A DNA stretch of 64,000 bases, from positions 930,001-994,000 of the forward strand of contig JADJXK010000001.1 of the NCBI GenBank assembly GCA_016710325.1, written 5' to 3'. The stretch is from Candidatus Leptofilum proximum. GTDB lineage: Bacteria > Chloroflexota > Anaerolineae > Promineifilales > Promineifilaceae. A program made the translations under genes and the position numbers. Every line of letters begins with the position of its first letter. Within the stretch, counting starts at the first letter, position 1. Shown piece by piece: positions 51,913-59,971 of this stretch. The notes beneath the pieces were generated by a model that worked only from the letters and a program-made list of their open reading frames with translations, had not been told where the DNA came from and did not search any database.

Positions 51913-54900
51913 TGCTTTTGTAAACTGCGCACGCGCAGCTCTTTTTTGCGTAACGCCTTGATCCCACTAACGGCCGCTTGCGCCGCCGACATCGTTGAGA
52001 TAAGCAAAACGTTATGCTGAATGGCCGCCGAGCGCATGGCCGCCTGGTCTTTGTAGGCGCGCGGCCCCAACGGCGTGTTAATAATCAACTGAACCACCCC
52101 TGACGAGATGAGCCGGACTGTATTTAAGCCCGGCTCACTTGCTTTTGGCACCATCGACACGGGAATGTTGGCCCGATCTAAAGCCTCGGCCGTTCCTTCG
52201 GTGGCGTAGAGCATAAAACCCATCCGGTGTAAATCCCGCGCAATCTTTAACGCCGTCGACTTGTCAAAATCGTTGACGGTGATGAGCACGGCCCCTTCCA
52301 GCGGCAGTGGCGTGCCCACGGCCAGCTGCGACTTGGCAAAAGCGTGACCAAACTGCGAGGCGTGGCCCATCACCTCACCCGTGCTGCGCATTTCTGGCCC
52401 CAGCCGGGTATCCGCGCCGGGCAGCTTGTTGAAGGGCAGCACCGCCTCCTTCACAAAAAAGCCGTCGATGGGCGGCATGTGGGTGAAGTTGAGCTCAGAA
52501 AGGCGGCAGCCAGCCTGCACCTGGGCAGCGATTTTAGCCACGGGACGGCCAGTTGCCTTGCTCACAAACGGCACCGTCCGGCTGGCGCGTGGATTCACCT
52601 CGATGACGTAGACCACGTCATCTTTGATGGCAAACTGGACGTTCATCAGGCCGCGCACGCCCAGCGCCAGGCCCAGCTTTTCGGTGTAGTCCTGAATGAT
52701 GGTGAGATGGTACAGGCTGATTTTGTACGGCGGCAGCACGCAGGCACTGTCGCCGGAGTGAATGCCCGCCTCTTCGATATGCTGCATGACACCGGCCATC
52801 ACCACACGCTCGCCGTCGGCCAGGGCATCCACATCCACCTCAAAGGCGTCTTCAATGAACTGGTCGATGAGCACCGGGTTGCCGGGGGAGACCCGGGCCG
52901 CTTCGGCCAAGAAGGTGCGCAGGGAAGCGTCATCGTAGGCAATGGCCATGGCGCGACCACCGAGGACAAAGGACGGCCGTACCAACACCGGATACCCAAT
53001 TTCATGCACCACCTCCAGCGCTTCCTCCATGGAGCTGGCCAGTCCCCAGGCCGGATGATCAATCTCCAGCCGGTGCAGGAGGTCGCCAAAACGGCCACGA
53101 TCCTCGGCCAGGTCGATGCTGTCGGGCGGCGTGCCCCAGATGGGCACGCCAGCCGCCGCCAATCCGGCCGTCAGGTTGATGGGCGTCTGGCCGCCAAACT
53201 GTACGATCACCCCCTCCGGCTGCTCCAAATCGACGATGTTGAGCACATCTTCCAGGGTAAGCGGTTCAAAGTAGAGGCGATCGGCCGTATCGTAGTCGGT
53301 GCTGACGGTTTCTGGGTTGCAGTTGATCATGATGGTCTCGAAGCCCATCTCCCGCAGCGCCCAGCACGCCTGCACGCAGCAGTAGTCAAATTCGATGCCC
53401 TGGCCAATGCGGTTTGGCCCGCCACCCAAAATGATCACTTTGCGGCGATTGGTGGGATTGGCTTCGCAGTCGGTTTCGTAGGTGGAGTAGAGGTAGGGGG
53501 TGTGGGCTTCAAACTCGGCGGCGCAGGTATCGACGCGGTAGAAGACGGGGGTGATGCCCAGTTCCAGGCGTTTGGCGCGCACGGCCGTTTCCGTCCACCC
53601 CAGCGCATTGGCAATCACCTCGTCGGAAAAACCATGCCGCTTGGCACGGCGGAGGAGATTGGAGATTGGAGATTGGAGATTGGGATCATCTTTTAATCTC
53701 CAATCTCCAATCTCCAGATTCTCCAATTCAGTTTCAATATCTAAAATCTCCTGCAACTGCGCCACATACCACGGGTCGATGGCGGTTTCAGCGATGATTT
53801 GTTGGGGGGAACGGCCGTTGCTCATCGCCGCCGCCATCTGGAACAGCCGCTGGGCCGTGGGCACATTGAGTGCGCCTTCCGGCACGTGCTGAGCCAGGGC
53901 GCGGCTGAAGCCGGGAATACCGATGTCCAGCCCGCGAATCGCCTTGTTCAGCGCCTCGGTGAAGGTACGACCGATAGCCATCACTTCCCCCACGCTTTTC
54001 ATTTGCGGCCCAAGCGTCGGGTCCACGCCAGGGAACTTCTCGAAGTTCCAGCGCGGGATTTTGACCACGCAGTAATCAATGCTCGGCTCAAAGCTGGCGG
54101 GCGTCACCCGGGTGATATCGTTGGGAATCTCGTCCAGCGTGTAACCCACCGCCAGCAGTGCGGCAATCTTGGCGATGGGAAAACCGGTCGCCTTGCTGGC
54201 CAGCGCGGACGAGCGAGACACGCGTGGATTCATCTCGATGACAATCACTTCACCGTTTTCCGGATTGACAGCAAACTGCACGTTGCTGCCGCCCGTCTCC
54301 ACGCCCACCGCACGCATCACGGTTTTGGCCAGGTCGCGCAAATATTGGTACTCCTTGTCAGTCAGTGTTTGCGCCGGGGCCACGGTGATGCTGTCGCCGG
54401 TGTGTACACCCATCGGGTCCACGTTTTCGATGGAACAAACCACGACAAAATTGTCGGCCTTGTCGCGCATCACCTCCAGCTCATACTCCTTCCAGCCCAG
54501 CAGCGAGCGCTCGATAAGCACCTCGCGGACAGGACTGGAGCGCAGGCCGTGCTCTACCACCGCGGCAAATTGATCGCGGCTGTAGGCCACACCACCGCCG
54601 GTGCCGCCCAGGGTAAACGAGGCGCGTACCAGCATTGGAAAACCGATTTCGTCCATCACCGCCTCGGCTTCTTCCAGCGAATGCACAAAATGGCTCACCG
54701 GCACGGGCACGTTCGCTTCAATCATCGCCTGCTTGAACTTGGAGCGGTCTTCAGCCAGGCGGATGGCACGCAAATCCGCCCCGATGAGCTGGACGCCATG
54801 TTTGGCCAGAATGCCAGATTCGGCCAGCTCGACAGCCAGGTTCAGCCCGGTCTGGCCGCCCACCGTGGGCAAGAGGGCATCGGGCTGCTCGGCGATGATG

Positions 54901-55130
54901 ATTTTTTCGACAAGATCGGCCGTTAGCGGCTCGATGTAGGTGGCATCGGCAAATTCGGGATCGGTCATGATGGTGGCGGGGTTGGAGTTGACCAAAATGA
55001 CCCGGTACCCTTCGCGGCGCAGCACCTTGCACGCTTGCACGCCGGAATAATCAAATTCACACCCCTGCCCAATCACAATCGGGCCAGAGCCAAGCACTAA
55101 AATTGAGTGGATGTTTGTGTTTTTGGGCAC
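51876..55130 (-). CDS. carB: carbamoyl-phosphate synthase large subunit
   Basis: About 1084 residues from GTG 55130, with AGGAG 5 bp upstream. Two homologous ATP-grasp halves: first ILVLGSGPIVIGQGCEFDYS, then a second beginning VIILGGGPNRIGQGIEFDYC; carboxy and carbamoyl phosphate sites are recognisable by ENVDPMGVHTGDSI and EAGIHSGDSACVLPPY. A C-terminal MGS-like allosteric domain follows (about 930-1070). The oligomerisation region contains an in-frame GGAGATT heptamer array (window 53654-53724) encoding about 23 extra residues (LEIGDWRLKDDPNLQSPISN). Second gene of the carAB operon. Confidence 0.95.
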   Translation of the reverse strand: MPKNTNIHSILVLGSGPIVIGQGCEFDYSGVQACKVLRREGYRVILVNSNPATIMTDPEFADATYIEPLTADLVEKIIIAEQPDALLPTVGGQTGLNLAVELAESGILAKHGVQLIGADLRAIRLAEDRSKFKQAMIEANVPVPVSHFVHSLEEAEAVMDEIGFPMLVRASFTLGGTGGGVAYSRDQFAAVVEHGLRSSPVREVLIERSLLGWKEYELEVMRDKADNFVVVCSIENVDPMGVHTGDSITVAPAQTLTDKEYQYLRDLAKTVMRAVGVETGGSNVQFAVNPENGEVIVIEMNPRVSRSSALASKATGFPIAKIAALLAVGYTLDEIPNDITRVTPASFEPSIDYCVVKIPRWNFEKFPGVDPTLGPQMKSVGEVMAIGRTFTEALNKAIRGLDIGIPGFSRALAQHVPEGALNVPTAQRLFQMAAAMSNGRSPQQIIAETAIDPWYVAQLQEILDIETELENLEIGDWRLKDDPNLQSPISNLLRRAKRHGFSDEVIANALGWTETAVRAKRLELGITPVFYRVDTCAAEFEAHTPYLYSTYETDCEANPTNRRKVIILGGGPNRIGQGIEFDYCCVQACWALREMGFETIMINCNPETVSTDYDTADRLYFEPLTLEDVLNIVDLEQPEGVIVQFGGQTPINLTAGLAAAGVPIWGTPPDSIDLAEDRGRFGDLLHRLEIDHPAWGLASSMEEALEVVHEIGYPVLVRPSFVLGGRAMAIAYDDASLRTFLAEAARVSPGNPVLIDQFIEDAFEVDVDALADGERVVMAGVMQHIEEAGIHSGDSACVLPPYKISLYHLTIIQDYTEKLGLALGVRGLMNVQFAIKDDVVYVIEVNPRASRTVPFVSKATGRPVAKIAAQVQAGCRLSELNFTHMPPIDGFFVKEAVLPFNKLPGADTRLGPEMRSTGEVMGHASQFGHAFAKSQLAVGTPLPLEGAVLITVNDFDKSTALKIARDLHRMGFMLYATEGTAEALDRANIPVSMVPKASEPGLNTVRLISSGVVQLIINTPLGPRAYKDQAAMRSAAIQHNVLLISTMSAAQAAVSGIKALRKKELRVRSLQKHHAGSDSFSLHS
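53654..53724. repeat. GGAGATT heptamer array inside carB
   Basis: Four perfect tandem GGAGATT units (53654-53681), a 13-bp spacer, and three perfect AATCTCC units (53695-53715) with a partial fourth. The arms could form a hairpin. The block is in frame in carB and encodes residues about 469-492. Same family as 9506-9559 and 55149-55209. Confidence 0.9.
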
Positions 55131-55148
55131 AGTTTCTCCTAAAAATAT

Positions 55149-55209
55149 GGAGATTGGGGATTGGAGATTGGAAGAAAACACAATCTCGAATCTCCAATCT
55201 CTAATCTCC
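55149..55209. repeat. GGAGATT heptamer array between carA and carB
   Basis: GGAGATT, GGGGATT and GGAGATT (55149-55169) face AATCTCG/AATCTCC/AATCTCT/AATCTCC units. It abuts the carA stop (55209-55211), and its edge supplies part of that TAG. The intergenic gap is almost entirely this repeat. Confidence 0.85.
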
Positions 55210-56363
55210 TACATGTCTGCCTTCATATGCTCTATAAACCGTTCAAAAAGCTCGTCTGAATCGTGGGGGCCGGGCGAGCTTTCCGGGTGATACTGCACGG
55301 AGTACGCCTTATGCTCCGGGGCGCTGAGCCCTTCGCAGCAGTTGTCGTTGAGGTTGAGGTGAGAGACGGTCACATTGGCGGGCAAGGTGCTGGCATCAAC
55401 CGCAAAGCCGTGGTTGTGGCTGGAGATTTGCACCTCGTTGGTGGCCGTTACCTGCACCGGCTGATTACCACCGCGATGGCCAAACTTGAGCTTGTACGTT
55501 TCTGCCCCCAGCGCCAGCCCCAAAATCTGGTGCCCCAGGCAGATGCCAAAGATCGGTTTTTGCCCCAGCAGTTCCCGCACCGCGTCGATGGCGTAGGTAC
55601 ACGCCGCCGGGTCACCTGGGCCGTTGGAAAGGAAAATGCCGTCCGGGTTCAGCGCCACCACCTCTGCGGCGGAGGTGGTGGCAGGCACCACCGTCACCCG
55701 GCAGCCCTGCGCTCCCAACAGGCGCAAAATGTTCCGCTTAATCCCAAAATCATACGCCACCACATGAAACCGCCCTCCACTCACCGCTAACCATTCACCG
55801 TTCACCGCTAACCGTTCCCCAGGCTGCCACCAATCCTGAGCCTCGGCCCAGTGGTACGGCTCGGCGCAGCTCACCTCGCGGGCCAGGTCCAGCCCGTTCA
55901 TGTCGCGGGCGGCGCGGGCCAGGGCCAGGACTTCCTCGGGGTTGGTGGTGGTGCTGGAGATGGCGGCGCGCATCGCGCCGTGGGTGCGGATGTGGCGCAC
56001 CAGGGCGCGGGTGTTCACGTCGGTGATGGCCACAACGCCGCGTTCGGCCAGGTAGTCGGGCAGCGGCTGGCGGGCGCGCCAGCTGCTCACGATGGGGCTG
56101 AGCTGGCGAATGATGAGCCCGGCGGCCCAGACACGATTGCTTTCTTCGTCTTCGGGCGTGGTGCCGATGTTGCCAATGTGGGGCATGGTCATGGTGATGA
56201 GCTGGCCGTGGTAGGAGGGGTCGGTGAGGATTTCCTGGTAGCCGGTGAGGCTGGTGTTGAAGACAATTTCGCCGCTGGTCTGACCAATCGCGCCAAAGCC
56301 GAAGCCAGGCCACAGGGTGCCATCTTCCAACGCGAGTAAAGCAGGGACAAGCTTTTGTTGCAT
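55209..56363 (-). CDS. carA: carbamoyl-phosphate synthase small (glutaminase) subunit
   Basis: 384 residues. N-terminal CPSase domain (ALLALEDGTLWPGFGFGAIG, IVFNTSLTGYQEILTDPSY) and C-terminal class I glutaminase with the nucleophile in IFGICLGHQILGLA, then SSHNHGFAV, and the catalytic His-Glu in SVQYHPESSPGPHDS. It releases ammonia from glutamine for CarB. Residues about 183-194 (RLAVNGEWLAVS) come from an in-frame heptamer array at 55782-55816 in the linker before YDFGIKRNILRLLG. A CACAGATT repeat lies just upstream of the ATG. Confidence 0.95.
   Translation of the reverse strand: MQQKLVPALLALEDGTLWPGFGFGAIGQTSGEIVFNTSLTGYQEILTDPSYHGQLITMTMPHIGNIGTTPEDEESNRVWAAGLIIRQLSPIVSSWRARQPLPDYLAERGVVAITDVNTRALVRHIRTHGAMRAAISSTTTNPEEVLALARAARDMNGLDLAREVSCAEPYHWAEAQDWWQPGERLAVNGEWLAVSGGRFHVVAYDFGIKRNILRLLGAQGCRVTVVPATTSAAEVVALNPDGIFLSNGPGDPAACTYAIDAVRELLGQKPIFGICLGHQILGLALGAETYKLKFGHRGGNQPVQVTATNEVQISSHNHGFAVDASTLPANVTVSHLNLNDNCCEGLSAPEHKAYSVQYHPESSPGPHDSDELFERFIEHMKADM
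55782..55816. repeat. CACCGCT/AACCGTT heptamer array inside carA
   Basis: Five consecutive 7-bp units: CACCGCT, AACCATT, CACCGTT, CACCGCT, AACCGTT. The 35-bp array is in the carA frame and its translation replaces a linker. Related to the ATTACCG/TTCACCG arrays at 31997-32118 and 58977-59011. Confidence 0.85.
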
Positions 56364-56839
56364 CGCATCTCCTCAGGGAATGGGACACAGATGAACACAG
56401 ATTTTCACAGATAAAAACCAACGGTATCCGCGTCTATTTTTCCGCTAAAAGGTCTGACAATTGTTCAGGTGTTACTTCCAAATTTTTGTCTGAAGCAGGC
56501 AAAACGACCCTAGTCTACCATGATTCCTGCCGGGAGGCGCGCCAATTGGCGCGGAAATAGTGCCTGAATTCAGACAAGGCTTGTTGGGCGGTTTGACCCA
56601 CGTGCACGTCAAGCGCACAGGTGGTTCATTTTGGGCATGTGGGAGGTGGAAAATACGGCCGTAAACCGCATACCCTCTTCATCATGCCCAAACCAGGTTA
56701 CAAACTCCCTGTCGCCCTTGTTTTGCTCTTGCTTGCGAACTTATTAGCCACGGGTTGATGGGTTCATTTGTGTCAGTCTGTAGTGAAAATTCCTGCGGTT
56801 CGAGATTGCGAATTTGGCCAATTGTGTCAAAATCGCTGG
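56364..56839. other. divergent intergenic region before the DUF58 gene
   Basis: Contains half of a CACAGATT repeat (56385-56413), one ACGGCCGT (about 56655) and a 24-codon frame (56684-56758, MPKPGYKLPVALVLLLLANL, then LATG) that looks like a bare hydrophobic segment without ribosome site. The carA and DUF58 promoters must lie here. No other gene is seen. Confidence 0.45.
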
Positions 56840-58144
56840 ATGGATGAACGGCCGCTACCCCTCCCCAGCCAAGACAAAGTAACGATCAAGCTGCGGCTGC
56901 GCCTGCCGGTGCTGAGCTTTGCCTTTGTGCTGGCGGCCGCCTTGCTGATTCCCAACCAGGTGTGGAACACCCTGCTGATTGGCCTGGGCGGGCTGTTTGT
57001 CGTAGGCTACGTTTGGGTGCGGCAGCTGGCGGCGCATCTGCACGCCAGCCGGCGGCTGCGCTACGGCTGGGTGGCTGTGGGCGACCGGCTGGAGGAGCGG
57101 TTTGACATTGTTAATGACAGCGCCGTGCCCGCGCTCTGGGCAGAAATCATTGACTATACGAATATTCCTGGCTACCGCACGGCCGTCGTTCGCAGCGTAC
57201 CGGCCAACCAGCACGACCACTGGCGCGAAACGGCCGTGTGCCAGCAGCGCGGTATGTTTTCCCTGGGACCGTGGGCCATCCGCAGCAGCGATCCGTTTGG
57301 CCTGTTCCAGATGACCCGCTTTTATACCCAAACCGAAGAAATCATTATTCATCCACCGGTGCATGGCCAGCTGCCGATTCCCCTGCCCACCGGCACCAGC
57401 AGCGGCCAGGCGCGGGTGCGGCAGCGCAGCTGGCAGGCCACCACCAACGCCGCCACGGTGCGTGATTACCAGCACGGCGATCCGCTGCGCTGGATCCATT
57501 GGCCCGTGTCGGCCCACCGGGACAGCCTGTTTGTGCGTGAATTTGACCAGGATGCCGCGGGCGACATCTGGATTTTGCTGGACTGCGAGGCGGCAGTGCA
57601 GTTGGGCAGCGGCGCCACCGGCACAATTGAGCAGGCAGTTCTGCTGGGGGCTTCTTTGGCAGCGCGGGCGGTACGGCAGAACCGGGCGGTGGGATTGGCG
57701 AGCTACGGCCGTTCCCCCCAAATTGTGCACACCGGCCGCGGCCAGGGGCAGCAGTGGCGCATCCTGCGGGCGCTGGCGCTGCTGGACGCCGAAGGCACAA
57801 CCAGCCTGCGCACGGCGCTGTTTGATTTAGGGCGGATTGCCCAACGGGGCACGGCCGTCATCGTCATTACTCCCAGCGGGGCGGCGGATTGGCTGCCGGA
57901 GCTGGCACGCCTGGCACAGCGCGGCGTGGAAAGTGACGTGGTACTGCTGGACCGGGCCAGTTTTGGCGGTGAGATGAGCAGCGAGGGGCTGGGAACGGCC
58001 GTGCGCCAGCTTGGTTTCCCCTGCCAGGTGATTCGCCAGGGCGAAGTGGGAACGCCGCTCGAAGAACAACAGCGGCGCGGCTTCTGGGAGTTTCGCGTCA
58101 GCGGCACGGGCAAGGTGGTGGCGGTGCAGACACCGTGGCGGTGA
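56840..58144 (+). CDS. DUF58 domain membrane protein
   Basis: 434 residues from the ATG at 56840. Two N-terminal hydrophobic helices (LPVLSFAFVLAAALLIPNQV, LLIGLGGLFVVGYVWV), then a region with SSDPFGLFQMTRFYTQTEE (usual before DUF58) and the DUF58 core VRDYQHGDPLRWIHWPVSAHRDSL, then a vWA-like Rossmann region (DIWILLDCEAAVQL). DUF58 genes usually stand in moxR-DUF58-transglutaminase clusters. Here the transglutaminase is 3 kb downstream, and no MoxR ATPase is visible. Confidence 0.88.
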   Translation: MDERPLPLPSQDKVTIKLRLRLPVLSFAFVLAAALLIPNQVWNTLLIGLGGLFVVGYVWVRQLAAHLHASRRLRYGWVAVGDRLEERFDIVNDSAVPALWAEIIDYTNIPGYRTAVVRSVPANQHDHWRETAVCQQRGMFSLGPWAIRSSDPFGLFQMTRFYTQTEEIIIHPPVHGQLPIPLPTGTSSGQARVRQRSWQATTNAATVRDYQHGDPLRWIHWPVSAHRDSLFVREFDQDAAGDIWILLDCEAAVQLGSGATGTIEQAVLLGASLAARAVRQNRAVGLASYGRSPQIVHTGRGQGQQWRILRALALLDAEGTTSLRTALFDLGRIAQRGTAVIVITPSGAADWLPELARLAQRGVESDVVLLDRASFGGEMSSEGLGTAVRQLGFPCQVIRQGEVGTPLEEQQRRGFWEFRVSGTGKVVAVQTPWR

Positions 58145-58172
58145 AAACACCGGTAGCGCGGTAGCCTTTTTT

Positions 58173-58202
58173 TATCCACAGATTGCGCAGATTACACAGA
58201 TT
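58173..58202. repeat. CACAGATT array, half copy
   Basis: ATCCACAGATTGCGCAGATT then ACACAGATTTT. It is the left half of the inverted CACAGATT repeats at 29942 and 33051, between the DUF58 and SDR genes. Confidence 0.6.
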
Positions 58203-58257
58203 TTTTCTCTGCGTTCTCAGCGAACTCGGCGGTGAACCGTTTTCAGGAGAATTTGTG

Positions 58258-58974
58258 ATGGCTCAATTCAAAGACAGAGTGGTATTGGTGACCGGGGCGT
58301 CGGGCAATTTGGGCAGCGCGGTGGTGCGGGCGTTTGCCGATGCCGGGGCCAGGCTGGCACTGATCGACCGGCAGCCCGAGCGGTTGGCGGCGCTGTTTCC
58401 CGAGTCGGGACAACAGCCGGAGCGATTTTTGGCGGAAAATGTGGATTTGACAAATGAGGCGGCGGTAACGGCCGTTGTCCAGAAAATCGTCGACAGGTTT
58501 GGCCGGATTGACGTGCTGGTACACACGGTGGGCGGCTTTTTCTCTGGACCGCCGCTGCACGAGACGCCGCTGGATAAGCTGGACTTTATGCTGACCCTCA
58601 ACGCCAAAACGACCTTCATCACCAACCAGGCGGTTTTGCAAAAGATGGTGCCCCAGGGCAGCGGCAAGATTATCAACATTGCCGCCCGCCCGGCCTTCCA
58701 GGGCAACAAAAATATGTCGGCGTACAGTGCGGCCAAAGCGGCCGTTTTGCGGCTCACCGAAAGCGCGGCGGCCGAGGTGAAAGGGCACGGTATCAACGTC
58801 AATGCCATCATTCCCGGCACCATCGACACGCCGCAAAACCGGGAAGCCATGCCCAACGCCGATCCTAGCGGCTGGGTTACGCCGGAATCGCTGGCCGGGG
58901 TGATTCTTTTCCTGGCATCGGATGCAGCGCGGGACATTCACGGCGCGGCGGTACCGGTTTACGGCCGTTCGTAA
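58258..58974 (+). CDS. short-chain dehydrogenase/reductase (SDR)
   Basis: 238 residues from the ATG at 58258, after AGGAGA. Classical SDR: cofactor loop VVLVTGASGNLGSAVVRAF, acidic ALIDRQPERL (NAD preference likely), catalytic Tyr-x3-Lys in SAYSAAKAAVLRLTESAA, and IINIAARPAFQGN. The usual catalytic Ser before the Tyr is replaced here by Ala-Arg (IAARPAF), which is unusual and may affect activity. It is first of three genes (SDR, SDR, FAD oxidoreductase) lying between DUF58 and TgpA genes. Confidence 0.9.
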   Translation: MAQFKDRVVLVTGASGNLGSAVVRAFADAGARLALIDRQPERLAALFPESGQQPERFLAENVDLTNEAAVTAVVQKIVDRFGRIDVLVHTVGGFFSGPPLHETPLDKLDFMLTLNAKTTFITNQAVLQKMVPQGSGKIINIAARPAFQGNKNMSAYSAAKAAVLRLTESAAAEVKGHGINVNAIIPGTIDTPQNREAMPNADPSGWVTPESLAGVILFLASDAARDIHGAAVPVYGRS

Positions 58975-58976
58975 GG

Positions 58977-59011
58977 CGGTAATCGGTGGTCAGTGATCGG
59001 TAATCGGTGAA
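58977..59011. repeat. CGGTAAT heptamer array
   Basis: Five units: CGGTAAT, CGGTGGT, CAGTGAT, CGGTAAT, CGGTGAA. It starts 2 bp after the SDR stop and runs into the TAGGGGCGAGGC-type palindrome at 59015. Confidence 0.75.
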
Positions 59012-59014
59012 ATG

Positions 59015-59075
59015 TAGGGGCGAGGCAGGTGGCTCATACCCATGCCAAACTAAACAACCAACACCTACCTGCCTC
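59015..59075. repeat. TAGGGGCGAGGC palindrome family, copy 2
   Basis: TAGGGGCGAGGCAGGTGG (59015-59032) faces CACCTACCTGCCTC (59062-59075). A further inverted pair, GATTGGGCCAATT/AATTGGCCCAATC, follows at 59087-59143. Together they fill the gap between the two SDR genes. Confidence 0.7.
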
Positions 59076-59177
59076 ACGCTTAAGAGATTGGGCCAATTTT
59101 TTTCTTTGTGAATTACCTACCCACAGCAAATTGGCCCAATCTTGGCAAACTTTATAGATGCAATTAAGGAAGGCAAC

Positions 59178-59882
59178 ATGACAGGACAAAAAACGGCCGT
59201 CGTCACGGCAGCAGGCAAGGGAATAGGGGCAGCCATTGCCCACGAACTGGCAGAGGCGGGGTACAACCTGGCCCTGCTGTCGCCCTCCGGCGCGGCAGAG
59301 CAGTTGGCAGCGGAGTTAGGCGGCTTTGGCATGAGCGGTTCGGTGACCAGCACGGCCGATTTACAGGCACTGGTCGATGGGACGATGGCACGGTACGGCC
59401 GTATTGATGCCGTCGTCAACCATACGGGCCATCCGCCCAAAGGCCCCCTGCTGGAAATCCCCGACGAGGATTGGCACAAAGGGCTGGACCTGGTCATGCT
59501 GAACGTGGCCCGCATGGCGCGATTGGTCACGCCGATCATGATCCAGCAGGGTGGCGGGGCGATTGTCAATATCTCCACCTACGCCGTGTTTGAGCCGGAA
59601 GCCGCCTTCCCGGTGAGTGCGGCGATGCGGGCGGCGCTGGCCGGGTACACTAAGCTGTACGCCGACGAATACGGCCGTCACGGCATCCGCATGAACAACG
59701 TCCTGCCCGGCTTCATCGACAGCCTGCCGGAAACGGAAGCCCGCCGCCAGCGCATCCCCCTGGGGCGCTACGGCACCGTGGCGGAGATTGCCCAAACGGT
59801 GCGCTTTTTGCTCTCCGACGCGGCGGGGTACATCACCGGGCAGAACATTCGCGTGGATGGCGGTATTACGCGCTCGGTTTAG
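59178..59882 (+). CDS. short-chain dehydrogenase/reductase (SDR), second copy
   Basis: 234 residues from the ATG at 59178 with GGAAGG upstream. Cofactor loop AVVTAAGKGIGAAIAHELAE. At the catalytic centre, IVNISTYAVFEPEAAFPVSA has a Ser before the position where Tyr is expected, but the following residues read AAMRAALAGYTKLYADEYG, so the usual Tyr-x3-Lys is not in its normal place. It may be a degenerate or specialised SDR. It shows only family-level similarity to the SDR at 58258-58974. Confidence 0.85.
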   Translation: MTGQKTAVVTAAGKGIGAAIAHELAEAGYNLALLSPSGAAEQLAAELGGFGMSGSVTSTADLQALVDGTMARYGRIDAVVNHTGHPPKGPLLEIPDEDWHKGLDLVMLNVARMARLVTPIMIQQGGGAIVNISTYAVFEPEAAFPVSAAMRAALAGYTKLYADEYGRHGIRMNNVLPGFIDSLPETEARRQRIPLGRYGTVAEIAQTVRFLLSDAAGYITGQNIRVDGGITRSV

Positions 59883-59886
59883 AGGA

Positions 59887-59943
59887 AGTAATTAGGTAAT
59901 TGGGTAATTGAGCAATATGTCAATTACCCAATTACTCAATTAC
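59887..59943. repeat. GTAATTGG octamer array, inverted
   Basis: TAATTAGGTAATTGGGTAAT units face CAATTACCCAATTACTCAAT units around an AGCAATATGT loop, filling the SDR-oxidoreductase gap. Confidence 0.75.
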
Positions 59944-59971
59944 ATGCTTCACGAACAGAGGAACACACTGC

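Noticed and set aside
52344..53696. 450-codon plus-strand frame opposite carB
   Set aside because: His/Arg/Gly-rich antisense translation of carB without motifs or ribosome site.
53654..53724. CRISPR array
   Set aside because: Units are 7 bp, directly adjacent without spacers, and inverted halfway; no cas gene is present.
56684..56758. 24-codon hydrophobic peptide
   Set aside because: It could be a small membrane peptide or a lost signal peptide, but it has no ribosome site and no neighbour to support it.
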